From contig NZ_JBPCZH010000001.1 of NCBI RefSeq assembly GCF_051251085.1, positions 682,001-746,000 of the forward strand: a DNA stretch of 64,000 nucleotides, given 5' to 3'. Made by a program: the position numbers and the translations under genes. Within the stretch, counting starts at the first letter, position 1, and each line of letters starts with the position of its first letter. This document shows positions 44,837-54,315 of this stretch, one piece after another. Under the pieces are notes generated by a model that was given only the letters and a program-made list of their open reading frames with translations, was not told where the DNA came from and did no database searches. This DNA is from Cernens ardua (lineage in GTDB: Bacteria; Pseudomonadota; Gammaproteobacteria; Pseudomonadales; Halomonadaceae).

Positions 44837-45979
44837 TTACAACACGTCATCAATCAGGACAACATCTTCAGGGTAGATTTCGACCTGCACATCATCTCCG
44901 ACACGGAAAAGGCGATCACCCGAGTTGGTCGCTTCAGCCAGCAGGGGGACACCGTCACAGGACAAGCGGTACTCAACCGTTGCTCCGCGATAAAAGCGCT
45001 CTTCCACCCTTCCTACCAGACGATTCAACGCCAGTTTTGGGTCAACGCCAGCACTGCCTACCGGTGTCAGCTCAATAATTTCAGGTCGTAAAAGGGCCAA
45101 CTTTCCTTCGTTCCTGAATTCTGTCGTCAGCTTGCCAAGTGGCGTTGTCACTGTCATACCGTCACGCCCTGACACCGGATACAGGTTATCGTGACCAATG
45201 AACTTCGCTACAAAACGGTTCACAGGACGCTCATAGACTTCGGGAGGCGTACCCACCTGTTGAATTTTACCGCTATTCAACAATGCAATTCGGTCAGACA
45301 TGACCATTGCTTCTTCCTGATCATGCGTCACAAAAACAAACGTCATGCCCAACGTTTGTTGCAAACGTTTAAGCTCAACCTGAAGATCAGAACGTAGTCC
45401 AGCATCCAATGCAGAAAGGGGCTCATCCAACAACAATACATCAGGCTCATTTACCAATGCCCGCGCCAGGGCAATACGTTGACGTTGCCCTCCTGAAAGC
45501 TGATGAATATGGCGTTCAAGCAGGGAATCAATTTTCAGAATGGCCGCCATACGCTTCACACGCTCATCACGCTCGGCGGCTTTCATCCCCCGCATTTTCA
45601 GGCCAAAAGCGATGTTATCGTGCACCGACAAGTGGGGAAACAGCGCATAGGATTGAAAAACCGTGTTTACACTACGCTTGTGAGGAGGAATCTCAGTGAC
45701 ATCACGCCCACCAATCATCACAACGCCTTCGTCGGCAGAGTCAAAGCCCGCCAACATACGCAACAGTGTCGTCTTGCCACAGCCTGAAGGGCCAAGCAGA
45801 GTAAAAAACTCCCCTGCACGGATATCCAGATCAACGTGGTCAAGCGCCACGACATCCTCGGAAAATCGCTTGGATAATCCTTTCAAACTAATGGAAGAGG
45901 CCTCACGTGAACTGGTACGAATGCTTCCCTGAAGTCTGGATTCTTCGGGGGTGTGCTGGTTCGCCGTCTCTTGTGTCAT
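44837..45979 (-). CDS. potA: Polyamine ABC transporter ATPase PotA
   Basis: The 380-residue ATPase has Walker A GPSGCGKTT (about 58-66), signature LSGGQRQRIALARAL, Walker B VLLLDEPLSALD and a C-terminal TOBE-type regulatory domain (about 290-380). VNTVFQSYALFPHLSV matches PotA. It energises PotBC. It is first in the operon; the 99 bp gap to potB holds no evident terminator. Confidence 0.95.
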   Translation of the reverse strand: MTQETANQHTPEESRLQGSIRTSSREASSISLKGLSKRFSEDVVALDHVDLDIRAGEFFTLLGPSGCGKTTLLRMLAGFDSADEGVVMIGGRDVTEIPPHKRSVNTVFQSYALFPHLSVHDNIAFGLKMRGMKAAERDERVKRMAAILKIDSLLERHIHQLSGGQRQRIALARALVNEPDVLLLDEPLSALDAGLRSDLQVELKRLQQTLGMTFVFVTHDQEEAMVMSDRIALLNSGKIQQVGTPPEVYERPVNRFVAKFIGHDNLYPVSGRDGMTVTTPLGKLTTEFRNEGKLALLRPEIIELTPVGSAGVDPKLALNRLVGRVEERFYRGATVEYRLSCDGVPLLAEATNSGDRLFRVGDDVQVEIYPEDVVLIDDVL

Positions 45980-46070
45980 CTTTTTTGAGTCTCCGAAAAG
46001 GCCGATGGCGGTGAACTATGGATAATAAAATAACCATGTGTAATGAAATGAAAATAGTGCAATCCGGGAA

Positions 46071-46826
46071 TTAGTGCGAACGAAATTGCCGACAAACTTC
46101 ACAACTGGTGTCCCTTTCGGCTCCTAACTGACGCCATTCCCCACGAAGGCCATCGAACAAAGTCAGACCAGCCACAGGTGTACCAGCGCCAGTAATCAAC
46201 TTCAGTGCTTCCAGCGCCTGCCAGCTACCCATCACACCTACCAGAGGTGCAGCCACGCCACTTTCGGCACAGGTAGCTGAGTCTTCCCCTGTGTCGCAGC
46301 CATAAAGGCAGGCATAACAAGGAGATGCCTCCTTTCGCAAGTCGAATACAGCCAGCTGCCCCGAGAAGCCAATAGCCGCTGCCGATACCAGGGGGCGTTC
46401 AGCCAGACAACATGCCTGATTAATGGCATAGCGGCTCGAAAACCTGTCAGTACAATCAAGCACCAAATCCGCCTCTGCCACATGTTGATCAAGTGCATCC
46501 TGTGTCAGACGTTCTGAAATCGTCTTAACAACCACAGTGCCATTAACTTCTGCAATAGCCTCGCTGGCAGATTCCGCCTTCGACTGCCCTAGACGTGCTT
46601 CAGTATGGATAATCTGCCGTTGGAGATTGGACAGATCAACCTCATCAAAATCTACCAGAGTCAGATGCCCGACCCCCGCCGCAGCCAGATAAAGTGCAGC
46701 GGCTGAGCCCAGCCCTCCCAGGCCGACAATCAACACAGAGGCATCCAGAAGACGCTGCTGACCTTCAATATCGATTTCGGGAAGTAAAATGTGCCGGCTG
46801 TAGCGCAACAATTGTTGATCGTTCAT
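46071..46826 (-). CDS. moeB: MoeB, molybdopterin-synthase adenylyltransferase
   Basis: The 251-residue E1-like enzyme adenylates the C-terminal glycine of MoaD (or ThiS in ThiF relatives). The nucleotide-binding loop GLGGLGSAAALYLAAAG lies at about residues 35-51, the D-x(5)-R-region NLQRQIIH at 67-74 and zinc-binding CYAC and CEVC at about 170 and 244. In gammaproteobacteria the MoeB/HesA type commonly lies next to hemA-prfA-prmC, as here. ThiF function cannot be excluded. GGGAG precedes the ATG. Confidence 0.9.
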   Translation of the reverse strand: MNDQQLLRYSRHILLPEIDIEGQQRLLDASVLIVGLGGLGSAAALYLAAAGVGHLTLVDFDEVDLSNLQRQIIHTEARLGQSKAESASEAIAEVNGTVVVKTISERLTQDALDQHVAEADLVLDCTDRFSSRYAINQACCLAERPLVSAAAIGFSGQLAVFDLRKEASPCYACLYGCDTGEDSATCAESGVAAPLVGVMGSWQALEALKLITGAGTPVAGLTLFDGLRGEWRQLGAERDTSCEVCRQFRSH

Positions 46827-47122
46827 CCGTCATGACTCCCTATTGATTACTGACATTGAAGCAACATGCGTTGCTGTAATACATGGAGAACGCAGGAGTG
46901 TTCACTGCTCTCCACTCCAATCGCCTACGGCGCTACAAATGAAGCTTCTGGCTTCTTAGACAGCTACTTCCCAACAAGATCGACGCAGGCCACCATGGGC
47001 AGAAACACACAGCCCTTCCGCCTCCCAATGCGATAGGCACTACTTACGCCTTATGACCGCGTTTGTCACGATCATGGGCATGCTGCTGCCGTTCAATGTC
47101 TCGGCGGTCACTCTCCTTTATT

Positions 47123-48061
47123 TCAAAGGAGGGTACCTGTGGTTTTCATTTCAGCCTCAACCCCCTCTACTGGATTGGACCGTCCAAACGTGACGCGCTC
47201 ATTCCCTCCCAAATCACGGAGGGTATCTACGACTGCATACCCATATTGCCTGAGCAATTGCTGAACCCTGGCCCCCTGCGTGTAGCCATGTTCCAACAGG
47301 AGCCATCCGCCGGGGCGCACGAAGTGTATGGATTGCTGAATGATTGTCAATAGATCAGCATAACCTTCATCTTCAGCAACAAGTGCGGAGCGGGGTTCAA
47401 AGCGTACATCCCCCTCATCCAAATGGTGATCCTGACCATCAATATAAGGGGGATTTGACAAGATCAGATCGAACCGTTGCCCAGCCAATGCGTCTGCGGA
47501 AAACCAATCACTTTGTATACAGCGCACATTGGACAACCCCAAAGCGGCCGCATTTTCTGCTGCCAGTGCGACTGCACCTTCAATACGATCTGTCGCCGTG
47601 ATTTGCCACGCTGGCCTGTGACTCGCAAAGGCCAGTGCGATAGCCCCTGTACCCGTTCCTAAATCCAGTGCTCGCCCTTGGGGTGAAGTTGCCAGTGCCA
47701 GGGCCTTTTCTACCAGACATTCGGAATCGGCACGGGGGATCAGCGTCGCGTTCGAAACCTTAAGCGTTAACCCAAAAAATTCACGATACCCTATCAAATA
47801 AGCCACCGGCACACCCTGGGCGCGGCGTTCGATCATTTCGTTAAACGGCACAACATCCGTAGCCTCCAACGGCTTGTCACCCCATGTATAGAGCCAGCTA
47901 CGGCTTTTATTCAATTGCGCAGCGAGCAGCACCTCGGCATCCAGTGCCGCGTCAGCGACAGGAACACCTAAAGCCATCACCAGATGTTGCCGAGCATGAG
48001 CAAGTGCCGCTTCTATCGTTGGAGTTCCCGTTGGATCTATAGTTGTACCGGTTAATGACAT
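47123..48061 (-). CDS. prmC: PrmC, release factor glutamine N5-methyltransferase
   Basis: The protein (312 residues from the ATG at 48061) methylates the Gln of the GGQ motif in RF1 and RF2. SAM-binding GRALDLGTGTGAIALAFAS and the catalytic SNPPYID motif are intact. I prefer 48061 (GAGGG just upstream) over a TTG at 48076 that overlaps the prfA stop. The C-terminus runs about 18 residues beyond the usual ERVTFGR end. It is directly downstream of its substrate gene prfA. Confidence 0.95.
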   Translation of the reverse strand: MSLTGTTIDPTGTPTIEAALAHARQHLVMALGVPVADAALDAEVLLAAQLNKSRSWLYTWGDKPLEATDVVPFNEMIERRAQGVPVAYLIGYREFFGLTLKVSNATLIPRADSECLVEKALALATSPQGRALDLGTGTGAIALAFASHRPAWQITATDRIEGAVALAAENAAALGLSNVRCIQSDWFSADALAGQRFDLILSNPPYIDGQDHHLDEGDVRFEPRSALVAEDEGYADLLTIIQQSIHFVRPGGWLLLEHGYTQGARVQQLLRQYGYAVVDTLRDLGGNERVTFGRSNPVEGVEAEMKTTGTLL

Positions 48062-48072
48062 GGCACCCTCAC

Positions 48073-49158
48073 TCAATCATTCTGCAAGGCAGCCAGTTCG
48101 TCAGCCTGATGTTCCTGAATCAAGGGGTCCACCACTGAATCCAGGTCCCCTTCCAGAATATCGGTCAATTTGTAGAGGGTCAGATTAATGCGGTGATCTG
48201 TCATACGCCCTTGTGGGAAGTTATAGGTACGGATACGTTCTGAACGATCCCCGGACCCCACCAGCGAGCGGCGTGTTTCCGATTGTTGTTGATGGTGGGC
48301 TTCTTCCGCTGCCTGTTTCAGGCGTGCAGCCAACAGCGACATCGCCTTGGCCTTGTTCTTGTGTTGCGAACGTTCATCCTGACACTCGACGACCATACCA
48401 CTCGGCAAGTGGGTAATTCGAATAGCCGAATCCGTCGTGTTAACGTGCTGACCACCGGCCCCACTCGAACGGAATGTATCAATACGCAGATCATTGGTAT
48501 TGATCTCGATGTCAGAGACTTCATCAGCTTCAGGCATGATCGCAACCGTACAGGCGGAGGTGTGGACACGCCCTTGGGACTCGGTAGCCGGTACGCGCTG
48601 AACACGGTGCGCACCGGATTCGAATTTAAGCTTGCCATACACACCCTTCCCCTCGACCCGCGCGATCACTTCCTTGAAACCGCCCTGCTCACCATGACTG
48701 GCACTCAACAGTTCCACACGCCATCCCCGGTTTTCAGCATAGCGCGAATACATACGGAAGAGGTCTCCGGCGAAAAGAGCCGCTTCGTCCCCACCTGTGC
48801 CCGCACGCACTTCCAGAAAGACACTCCGTTCGTCATCCGGGTTCCTGGGTATCAATAAACGCTTGATCTCTTCTTCGAGCGCATCAATTTTTGGCCTGAG
48901 TGCTGCCAACTCTTCTGTCGCCATTTCCCGCATATCAACATCAGCGTCGTTCGACATGACTTCAGCAGCATCACGTTCCTCTTCCAATGAAAGATAGCGG
49001 TGCCAGGCAGAGACCAGTTCTTCCAGTTCCGAGTATTCACGCGAGTAGTCTCGAAAACGCGTCTGATCACTAATCACATCAGGTTCGGAAAGGAGCGCTG
49101 AAAGCTCTTCGAAGCGGTCTGCCGTATGATCAAGACGTTCTCGCAAGGATGACTTCAT
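48073..49158 (-). CDS. prfA: Peptide chain release factor 1
   Basis: RF1, 361 residues, terminates translation at UAA and UAG. The stop-codon reading tripeptide PAT appears in QRVPATESQGRVHTS, and the peptidyl-tRNA hydrolysis motif GGQ in SSGAGGQHVNTTDS. The start at 49158 (MKSSLRERL) matches the family length; the frame extends 70 codons upstream without support. hemA-prfA-prmC order is conserved in gammaproteobacteria. Confidence 0.97.
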   Translation of the reverse strand: MKSSLRERLDHTADRFEELSALLSEPDVISDQTRFRDYSREYSELEELVSAWHRYLSLEEERDAAEVMSNDADVDMREMATEELAALRPKIDALEEEIKRLLIPRNPDDERSVFLEVRAGTGGDEAALFAGDLFRMYSRYAENRGWRVELLSASHGEQGGFKEVIARVEGKGVYGKLKFESGAHRVQRVPATESQGRVHTSACTVAIMPEADEVSDIEINTNDLRIDTFRSSGAGGQHVNTTDSAIRITHLPSGMVVECQDERSQHKNKAKAMSLLAARLKQAAEEAHHQQQSETRRSLVGSGDRSERIRTYNFPQGRMTDHRINLTLYKLTDILEGDLDSVVDPLIQEHQADELAALQND

Positions 49159-49390
49159 AATAGGGCCTGTAATGACAAAGACTCGGCACTTGCCCCGTGG
49201 CAACACACGGCGGCAGGCAATAAAAGGAAAGGGGATATAATACAGAAGAGAAAGAGGTGGCGCGCGGAAAATTGGAAAAAACTGCTTAAGGTTATTTTTG
49301 GCGACTGCCGCCAGAAGACTCCACACCTTCTTTGACCAGAGGCATGGGGGCAGGATCACTCGCCCCAATGCCGGTAATGGGGAAGCCTAT

Positions 49391-50797
49391 CTAGTGATAA
49401 TTAACCGTAGAAGACGCCGCCGCAGGAGAGAAAGGACATTCCGCGTTATTGGCTACCCCGGAGGTTTGACTTTGCCGGGCTTTTTGATTTTGGGCCGTGG
49501 CTTCCGCCTCACGCGCAGCTTCCTCGATATGATCCATACCACCATCGATCAACAAGGCTTCAGCGACAGACATAATGTCCTGACGATTTGCGCCAGAAGC
49601 GATACGTAAACGCGCGGTCGTTCCATGCAACAATTTATTGGTAAGCTGGTTGGAAAGACGTTTAATCACTTCATGTGGGTCATCGCCGCGATCAAGCTGT
49701 GCAAGGGCATGGGCTTCCGCTGCCTGACGCAACGCTTCTGCCTGACGCCGATGACGACGGATCAGCTCCCCGGCGCTCCGCTCACGACGTTCATGCTGCC
49801 ATTCAGCCACACGGGCATTGATCATGGTTTCAGCTTTGGCCGCCGCGGTTTCACGGCTTCGCAGGTTTTCGTCGATAATTTCGTTCAAATCATCAACGGT
49901 ATAGAGGAAGACGTCTTCCAAATCACCGACTTCAGGCTCAATGTCACGGGGAACAGCAATATCCACCATAAAGACCGGGCGATGCTTGCGTGCCTTAAGC
50001 GCGCTTTCTACCGCCCCCTTTCCCATGACGGGCAACGGGCTGGCCGTCGAACTAATCACGATATCGGCACATGACAATGCCTGAGGGACTTCATCCAGAC
50101 CGACAGCTACGCCTCCCACTTCAGCCGCCAGGCGCTCAGCACGGGAAACCGTACGGTTGGCAATAATAAGCCCCTGAATACCGGCCTCTTTCAAATGGCG
50201 TGCCACGAGGTCGATCGTTTCACCTGCGCCAATCAGAAGCGCACGCGAACGGGAAAGATCATCGAATATGCGACCGGCAAGGTGCACTGCAGCATAGGCA
50301 ACCGAGACAGGATTTTCACCAATGCCGGTCTGCGAACGAACCTGCTTGGCCGTCGCAAAAGCGTACTGGAAAAGCTTGTCCAGCGTGCTACCCAATGCAG
50401 CGAAACGCTGAGCAAACTGATAACCGGATTTAACCTGACCAAGAATCTGCGGCTCACCCAATACCATGGAATCTATGCCACAGGCGACACGCATCAAATG
50501 GCGCGCCGCCTCTTCACCACGAAATTGATAAACACAGGATTCAAGAGACGTCAGCGGATAACCATGGAAATCCGCCCACCACGCAAGGATATGCGCTACA
50601 GAGGCGTCGGTAAGATGATCGACACCCAGATAAAATTCCGTTCGATTGCAGGTAGACACAATTACGCCCTCATCCACTTCATCCAGCGTGATGAGTTCAG
50701 CGTAAGCGCTTTCCAGCTGTTCAGGAGAAAATGCCAAGGCCTCGCGAATATCCAGCGAAGCACTACGGTGATTGATGCCAAGGGTAAGAAGCGTCAT
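49391..50797 (-). CDS. hemA: Glutamyl-tRNA reductase
   Basis: The 468-residue enzyme makes glutamate 1-semialdehyde from Glu-tRNA, the first committed step of C5 heme synthesis. The catalytic cysteine is in VSTCNRTEFYLG (about residue 50). NADPH-binding and C-terminal dimerisation domains follow. E. coli HemA has 418 residues; about 40 extra residues at the C-terminus are Ala/Ser/Gln-rich and look disordered. It heads the hemA-prfA-prmC cluster. The ribosome site is weak. Confidence 0.96.
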   Translation of the reverse strand: MTLLTLGINHRSASLDIREALAFSPEQLESAYAELITLDEVDEGVIVSTCNRTEFYLGVDHLTDASVAHILAWWADFHGYPLTSLESCVYQFRGEEAARHLMRVACGIDSMVLGEPQILGQVKSGYQFAQRFAALGSTLDKLFQYAFATAKQVRSQTGIGENPVSVAYAAVHLAGRIFDDLSRSRALLIGAGETIDLVARHLKEAGIQGLIIANRTVSRAERLAAEVGGVAVGLDEVPQALSCADIVISSTASPLPVMGKGAVESALKARKHRPVFMVDIAVPRDIEPEVGDLEDVFLYTVDDLNEIIDENLRSRETAAAKAETMINARVAEWQHERRERSAGELIRRHRRQAEALRQAAEAHALAQLDRGDDPHEVIKRLSNQLTNKLLHGTTARLRIASGANRQDIMSVAEALLIDGGMDHIEEAAREAEATAQNQKARQSQTSGVANNAECPFSPAAASSTVNYH

Positions 50798-51087
50798 AAG
50801 CCATCTTTTTCATGCATCTGCACACTACCCCTGATGACGAAAACAACAGCCACGTATCATGCCAAAGCCGCGGAACAGAGCAGCATCTAAACGGGTCTGA
50901 ATGAGCGTCCCCCGAATCTCGTTGCATCAACCCTGTCTTTGATGCGCATGCCCATCATAAAAATGACGATAGGAGGATTCACGAATGGCGACGTCATTAA
51001 AGGTAGTGATATTAATGGAAACGTGCAGCTCACCTGCACTTATGGATTAACTCAATGGTAGCACAATTCAGGACTGACCGACCAATC

Positions 51088-51106
51088 AAAAACCCGCAAA
51101 GGCGGG
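51088..51106 (-). terminator. Orphan minus-strand terminator
   Basis: On the minus strand the stem CCCGC/GCGGG closes a CTTT tetraloop and runs into TTTTT. It lies about 290 bp upstream of hemA and ends no recognised gene, so some other minus-strand transcript must stop here. Confidence 0.75.
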
Positions 51107-51141
51107 CCAAAAGACACGTCATGCGACAATCGACCACGCCG

Positions 51142-51225
51142 TTACAAGCGTTCAACCAGTAATAAAAACAGCATGGAAAGGAATAAATTCAGTGCCTTTT
51201 CAGCGAGTTGCAGAACGCCATTCAT
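51142..51225 (-). CDS. Possible 27-residue hydrophobic peptide
   Basis: The frame reads MNGVLQLAEKALNLFLSM and continues LFLLLVERL. It is an amphipathic then hydrophobic helix, about the size of type I toxin peptides. It has no ribosome site of its own, but its ATG overlaps the stop of the upstream 63-codon frame (TAATG), so it could be translationally coupled. A terminator follows 36 bases later. Its reality is uncertain. Confidence 0.3.
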   Translation of the reverse strand: MNGVLQLAEKALNLFLSMLFLLLVERL

Positions 51226-51416
51226 TATACAAAGATAATCAAACAGCTAATCGTCGATAAAAAAAAACTATCAATCACTTTGAAAAGATATAACAAATAC
51301 GCAATTTCAACGATAGCACCCCACAACCCAGAGACATCAGGTATATTGGAAGCTATCACAACCGTACGGTAAAAAAGCCAGGATTTGATATTGAGCAAGA
51401 AAAGCGGAATCGCCAC
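51225..51416 (-). CDS. Possible 63-residue hydrophobic protein
   Basis: The frame starts at a GTG without a clear ribosome site and encodes two or three hydrophobic segments (for example AIVEIAYLLYLF and FFLSTISCLIIFV). It ends in TAATG, overlapping the next tiny frame. I do not recognise it. It may be chance, a remnant of a membrane protein gene, or part of the unit ended by the terminator at 51088. Confidence 0.25.
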   Translation of the reverse strand: MAIPLFLLNIKSWLFYRTVVIASNIPDVSGLWGAIVEIAYLLYLFKVIDSFFLSTISCLIIFV

Positions 51417-51798
51417 ATTCTGCTATTGAAGCCTGTTTTTCTACGTCAGGGGGCAGTAGTTGTTTCCAATGAGTGTCTTTCATAACAACTTACCTGTTGA
51501 AAAAACCGCGGTTTTTTACATTTCGCACGCATGCTTAAGACGTCTACACATTGCCAAACCACATAACAGTATGTGACATGAGAGCATCGACTGCTCTCAG
51601 ACTGTCGTGAGATCGGAGTCATTATAGAGACACCCAGCCCGCCAGAATGGGAACTCTGGGGCGTTTCTGGACTCTGATATAAACAATCAATGGCTCGCCG
51701 CGGCTAGCCCTACAATCAATCCAGTGATCTATCTGACCAGCTAGCAGCCTGGCAGAGCTGATTTCTTTCAGGAACAACCGTTTTTATAAGGCGTGTCC

Positions 51799-53616
51799 AT
51801 GAAATTTCGCAGGCTCTCTTCATTACTTGTTGCTCTCCCCCTTTCAGCAGGGGTGCTGTCCAGCGGCATAACGTCACTCGCTTATGCAGATACCAACGCC
51901 AAAACAGCGACCAGCCCTTACTCCAACGACCTGAGCCGTGTTGAAAATCTTGGGCCACAAACTGTCACAAGTCTGCTTCAAGCACAGGCATTGCTGGCAT
52001 CCGGCCAAAATGCCGCCGCCGCCATTCGTTACCTGAGCGCTGCAAAACAGTCTGGTAGTCTGCTATTACTGAATCAGGCAGCCGAGGCACTGGGCTCCGC
52101 CAACGCGCCGCGGGTTAGCCAGGCCATTGCCCTCGAATGGCTGAAAAGTCATCCTGCGATTAATCTTGAAAAGCATCCTCCTTCTCCTGCAATGGCCACG
52201 GTCCTGATGAACCATTTCGCCTATCAGCAGCAGTGGAATCAGGCACTCGATATTGGCTTATGGCTGGATGAACAAGGCCAGACACCTGAATTGGCTCGTC
52301 TGATAAGCCAGGCACTGGATGCCAATGCCAATCTTACGCCACTGGCTCAACAGCTAAGCCACTACACAAAACAGCATCCGAATCGTTTCCAACCCACGTT
52401 GGCAAGCGCCATTGTGACCATGGGTGAAAATCACCCCCAAACAGCCTTGACCAATATCCACAAAATTGAAGAAAAATGGCCTAAAGAGGCCGCCACCTGG
52501 TTGGTCGAGAGCCAAATACAGTTGGCTCTTCAACAGCCCGAAAAGGCGTTGATTGCCATCCAGCACGCGCACGAATTGGCACCGGACCAACCCAGATATA
52601 TCTTTGCCATCGTCCAGCTTCAGCTTGACTTGAAGCAGAATGACAATGCTTTCAAAAGTGCGCAGGAACTGCTTGCTTCAACGAATAATCCACCCTCACT
52701 CAGAATCCAACTGGGGCAACTCTTTCTGGAAGCGCAACAGCCCGCTCTCGCTGAACAGTTATTGACGCCCAACCTGAAATCCAGCAACGTACCCGCTGGT
52801 GTTATTGCCAGAACACACCTGTTGATGGGGGCTGCTGCCGAACAGCGGCAACAATGGAAGACCGCTGTTTCCAGCTATACGTCTATCCCTCAGAATAGCT
52901 CTGATTTCATGCCTTCGCGCATACGAGCAACGGAATTATTGGTAGCGCATCAAAGCGAACAAGCGGCCGTTAGCTATCTGGCGGACCAACGAGCTCACTA
53001 CCCAAACCAACGTGGCCCGCTCACCGTACTCAGCATTAGCCTTCTCGATGACCTGCAGGAAAGTGCACAGGCTACCCAGTTGCTGGACCAGCAAATTCAA
53101 GCCATGGCACCCCACAATGACAATCTGCTCATGCTACGCGCACAACGCAACATTCAGCAGAAACGCCCTGCGGCAGTAGAACGCGATTTAAAAATATTGT
53201 TGTCACGCCACCCCAATAGTGCAGAGGTACTGAATACCTATGGCTATACACTCACTCTTTTTACACACCGCTATCCCGAAGCGCTGTCAATGTTAACCAA
53301 AGCCAATCAGGTCGCACCCAACAATGCGGCCATTATGGATAGCCTGGCTTGGACTTATGCCAAAATGAACCAGCCTCACCAGGCCTTGCATTGGGAATTG
53401 CTGGCCTATAAACAGGATCAGGAAGACGAAATTGCTTCGCATCTCATCTCGATCCTGCTGATGCTGGGGCAAAAACAGGAAGCCCAGAAAGTGGCCACGA
53501 GGGGCATGACGCAACTCGCCAGCCATCCGGAACTTAGCCAGTTGATACAGCAAAATCCGTGGCTTGTTTCCGCTCAATCCTCTTCATCGCTCGCAAAAGG
53601 AGCTGTCACGCGATGA
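51799..53616 (+). CDS. TPR-repeat protein, exported
   Basis: The 605-residue protein has a signal peptide (about 1-30, ending SLAYA) and about a dozen TPR-like helical repeats. The last repeats (AEVLNTYGYTLTLFTHRYPEAL, ALSMLTKANQVAPNNAAIMDSLAWTYA, each shown in part) match the TPR protein found before lolB in Pseudomonas and Halomonas. Its molecular role is not established; a lipoprotein or envelope scaffolding job is possible. The ATG at 51799 is used rather than the GTG 6 bases earlier. It overlaps lolB by 4 bases. Confidence 0.9.
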   Translation: MKFRRLSSLLVALPLSAGVLSSGITSLAYADTNAKTATSPYSNDLSRVENLGPQTVTSLLQAQALLASGQNAAAAIRYLSAAKQSGSLLLLNQAAEALGSANAPRVSQAIALEWLKSHPAINLEKHPPSPAMATVLMNHFAYQQQWNQALDIGLWLDEQGQTPELARLISQALDANANLTPLAQQLSHYTKQHPNRFQPTLASAIVTMGENHPQTALTNIHKIEEKWPKEAATWLVESQIQLALQQPEKALIAIQHAHELAPDQPRYIFAIVQLQLDLKQNDNAFKSAQELLASTNNPPSLRIQLGQLFLEAQQPALAEQLLTPNLKSSNVPAGVIARTHLLMGAAAEQRQQWKTAVSSYTSIPQNSSDFMPSRIRATELLVAHQSEQAAVSYLADQRAHYPNQRGPLTVLSISLLDDLQESAQATQLLDQQIQAMAPHNDNLLMLRAQRNIQQKRPAAVERDLKILLSRHPNSAEVLNTYGYTLTLFTHRYPEALSMLTKANQVAPNNAAIMDSLAWTYAKMNQPHQALHWELLAYKQDQEDEIASHLISILLMLGQKQEAQKVATRGMTQLASHPELSQLIQQNPWLVSAQSSSSLAKGAVTR

Positions 53617-54269
53617 CACACACCATGACAACTTGCAGCCATCCGCTTCGCCGGTACAGTCTGCGCATTTATACACTTCTCGCGATCGTAACGTTTTCAC
53701 TGTTGGCGGGATGCGCCGTTTCCCCTCCTACACCTTCCATTGCACGACAGCACGGTATGTGGAAACAGCAACAGGCTCGCCTTGAGCGCCTACAGCAGTG
53801 GGAAATCAACGGCAAAATCGGTTTTCGTTCACCCCAACAAAGCCGTAGCGCCAATCTTGACTGGACCCAAAATCGCCAACACTATCTGATCATGGTTTCA
53901 GGCCCCTTTGGCGTGGGCCGTAATACATTGGTCGGCCAGCCGGGAAATGTCTCTCTACAGAATAGCAACGGCACATTCAATGCACCGACAGCTGAAGACC
54001 TGATGGAACAGCAATTGGGTTGGTCACTTCCCGTGTCCGCGTTGAATAGCTGGATCAAGGGTGAAGCAACCCCGGATTCCCCCAGTCACTTTACCCATGA
54101 CCGGCTCGGTTTCCCCCAAACGTTGCAACAGAATGGCTGGACCATCCATTATGAGCAATGGAGCTACGCCGGCACCTATTGGTTACCCGGACGCTTGAAG
54201 CTGACATATGGTGATATCACCGTCATTTTTGTCATCACCCAATGGCAGCCCAATCACACGAGTAGCTGA
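53613..54269 (+). CDS. lolB: Outer-membrane lipoprotein receptor LolB
   Basis: The 218-residue lipoprotein has a lipobox SLLAGC (Cys about residue 34). It accepts lipoproteins from LolA and inserts them in the outer membrane. WEINGKIGFRSPQQSRSANLDW is the typical strand-turn-strand start of the LolB fold, and LVGQPGNVSL follows. The ATG overlaps the upstream stop (ATGA), so translation is coupled with the TPR gene. In most relatives ispE follows directly; it does not here. Confidence 0.93.
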   Translation: MTHTMTTCSHPLRRYSLRIYTLLAIVTFSLLAGCAVSPPTPSIARQHGMWKQQQARLERLQQWEINGKIGFRSPQQSRSANLDWTQNRQHYLIMVSGPFGVGRNTLVGQPGNVSLQNSNGTFNAPTAEDLMEQQLGWSLPVSALNSWIKGEATPDSPSHFTHDRLGFPQTLQQNGWTIHYEQWSYAGTYWLPGRLKLTYGDITVIFVITQWQPNHTSS

Positions 54270-54286
54270 CCACTCAACACGAGGAC

Positions 54287-54315
54287 TTGACCCGCTTTCC
54301 AATACTCCGTATAGT
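54287..54315 (+). promoter_or_regulatory. Sigma-70 promoter for tRNA-Gln (and prs)
   Basis: TTGACC and TATAGT are separated by exactly 17 bases, followed by a GC-rich discriminator (ACGCGCC), as at stable RNA promoters. The start point would be about 54322, about 210 bases before the tRNA, an unusually long leader for a tRNA. Confidence 0.75.

Larger units (their letters stand above)
50798..51798. other. 1 kb region between hemA and the TPR gene
   Basis: The two flanking genes diverge, so promoters for both lie here. The region is AT-rich in the middle. It contains an orphan minus-strand terminator (51088-51106) and, just upstream of it on the same strand, two tiny overlapping hydrophobic frames (51142-51225 and 51225-51416). 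No larger gene is visible. Confidence 0.5.

Noticed and set aside
47030..47130. A charged minus-strand frame after prmC (ESDRRDIERQQHAHDRDKRG) ending near 47050.
   Set aside because: It has no start codon in frame and lies in a short spacer overlapping the prmC end; it may be chance or a read-through tail.
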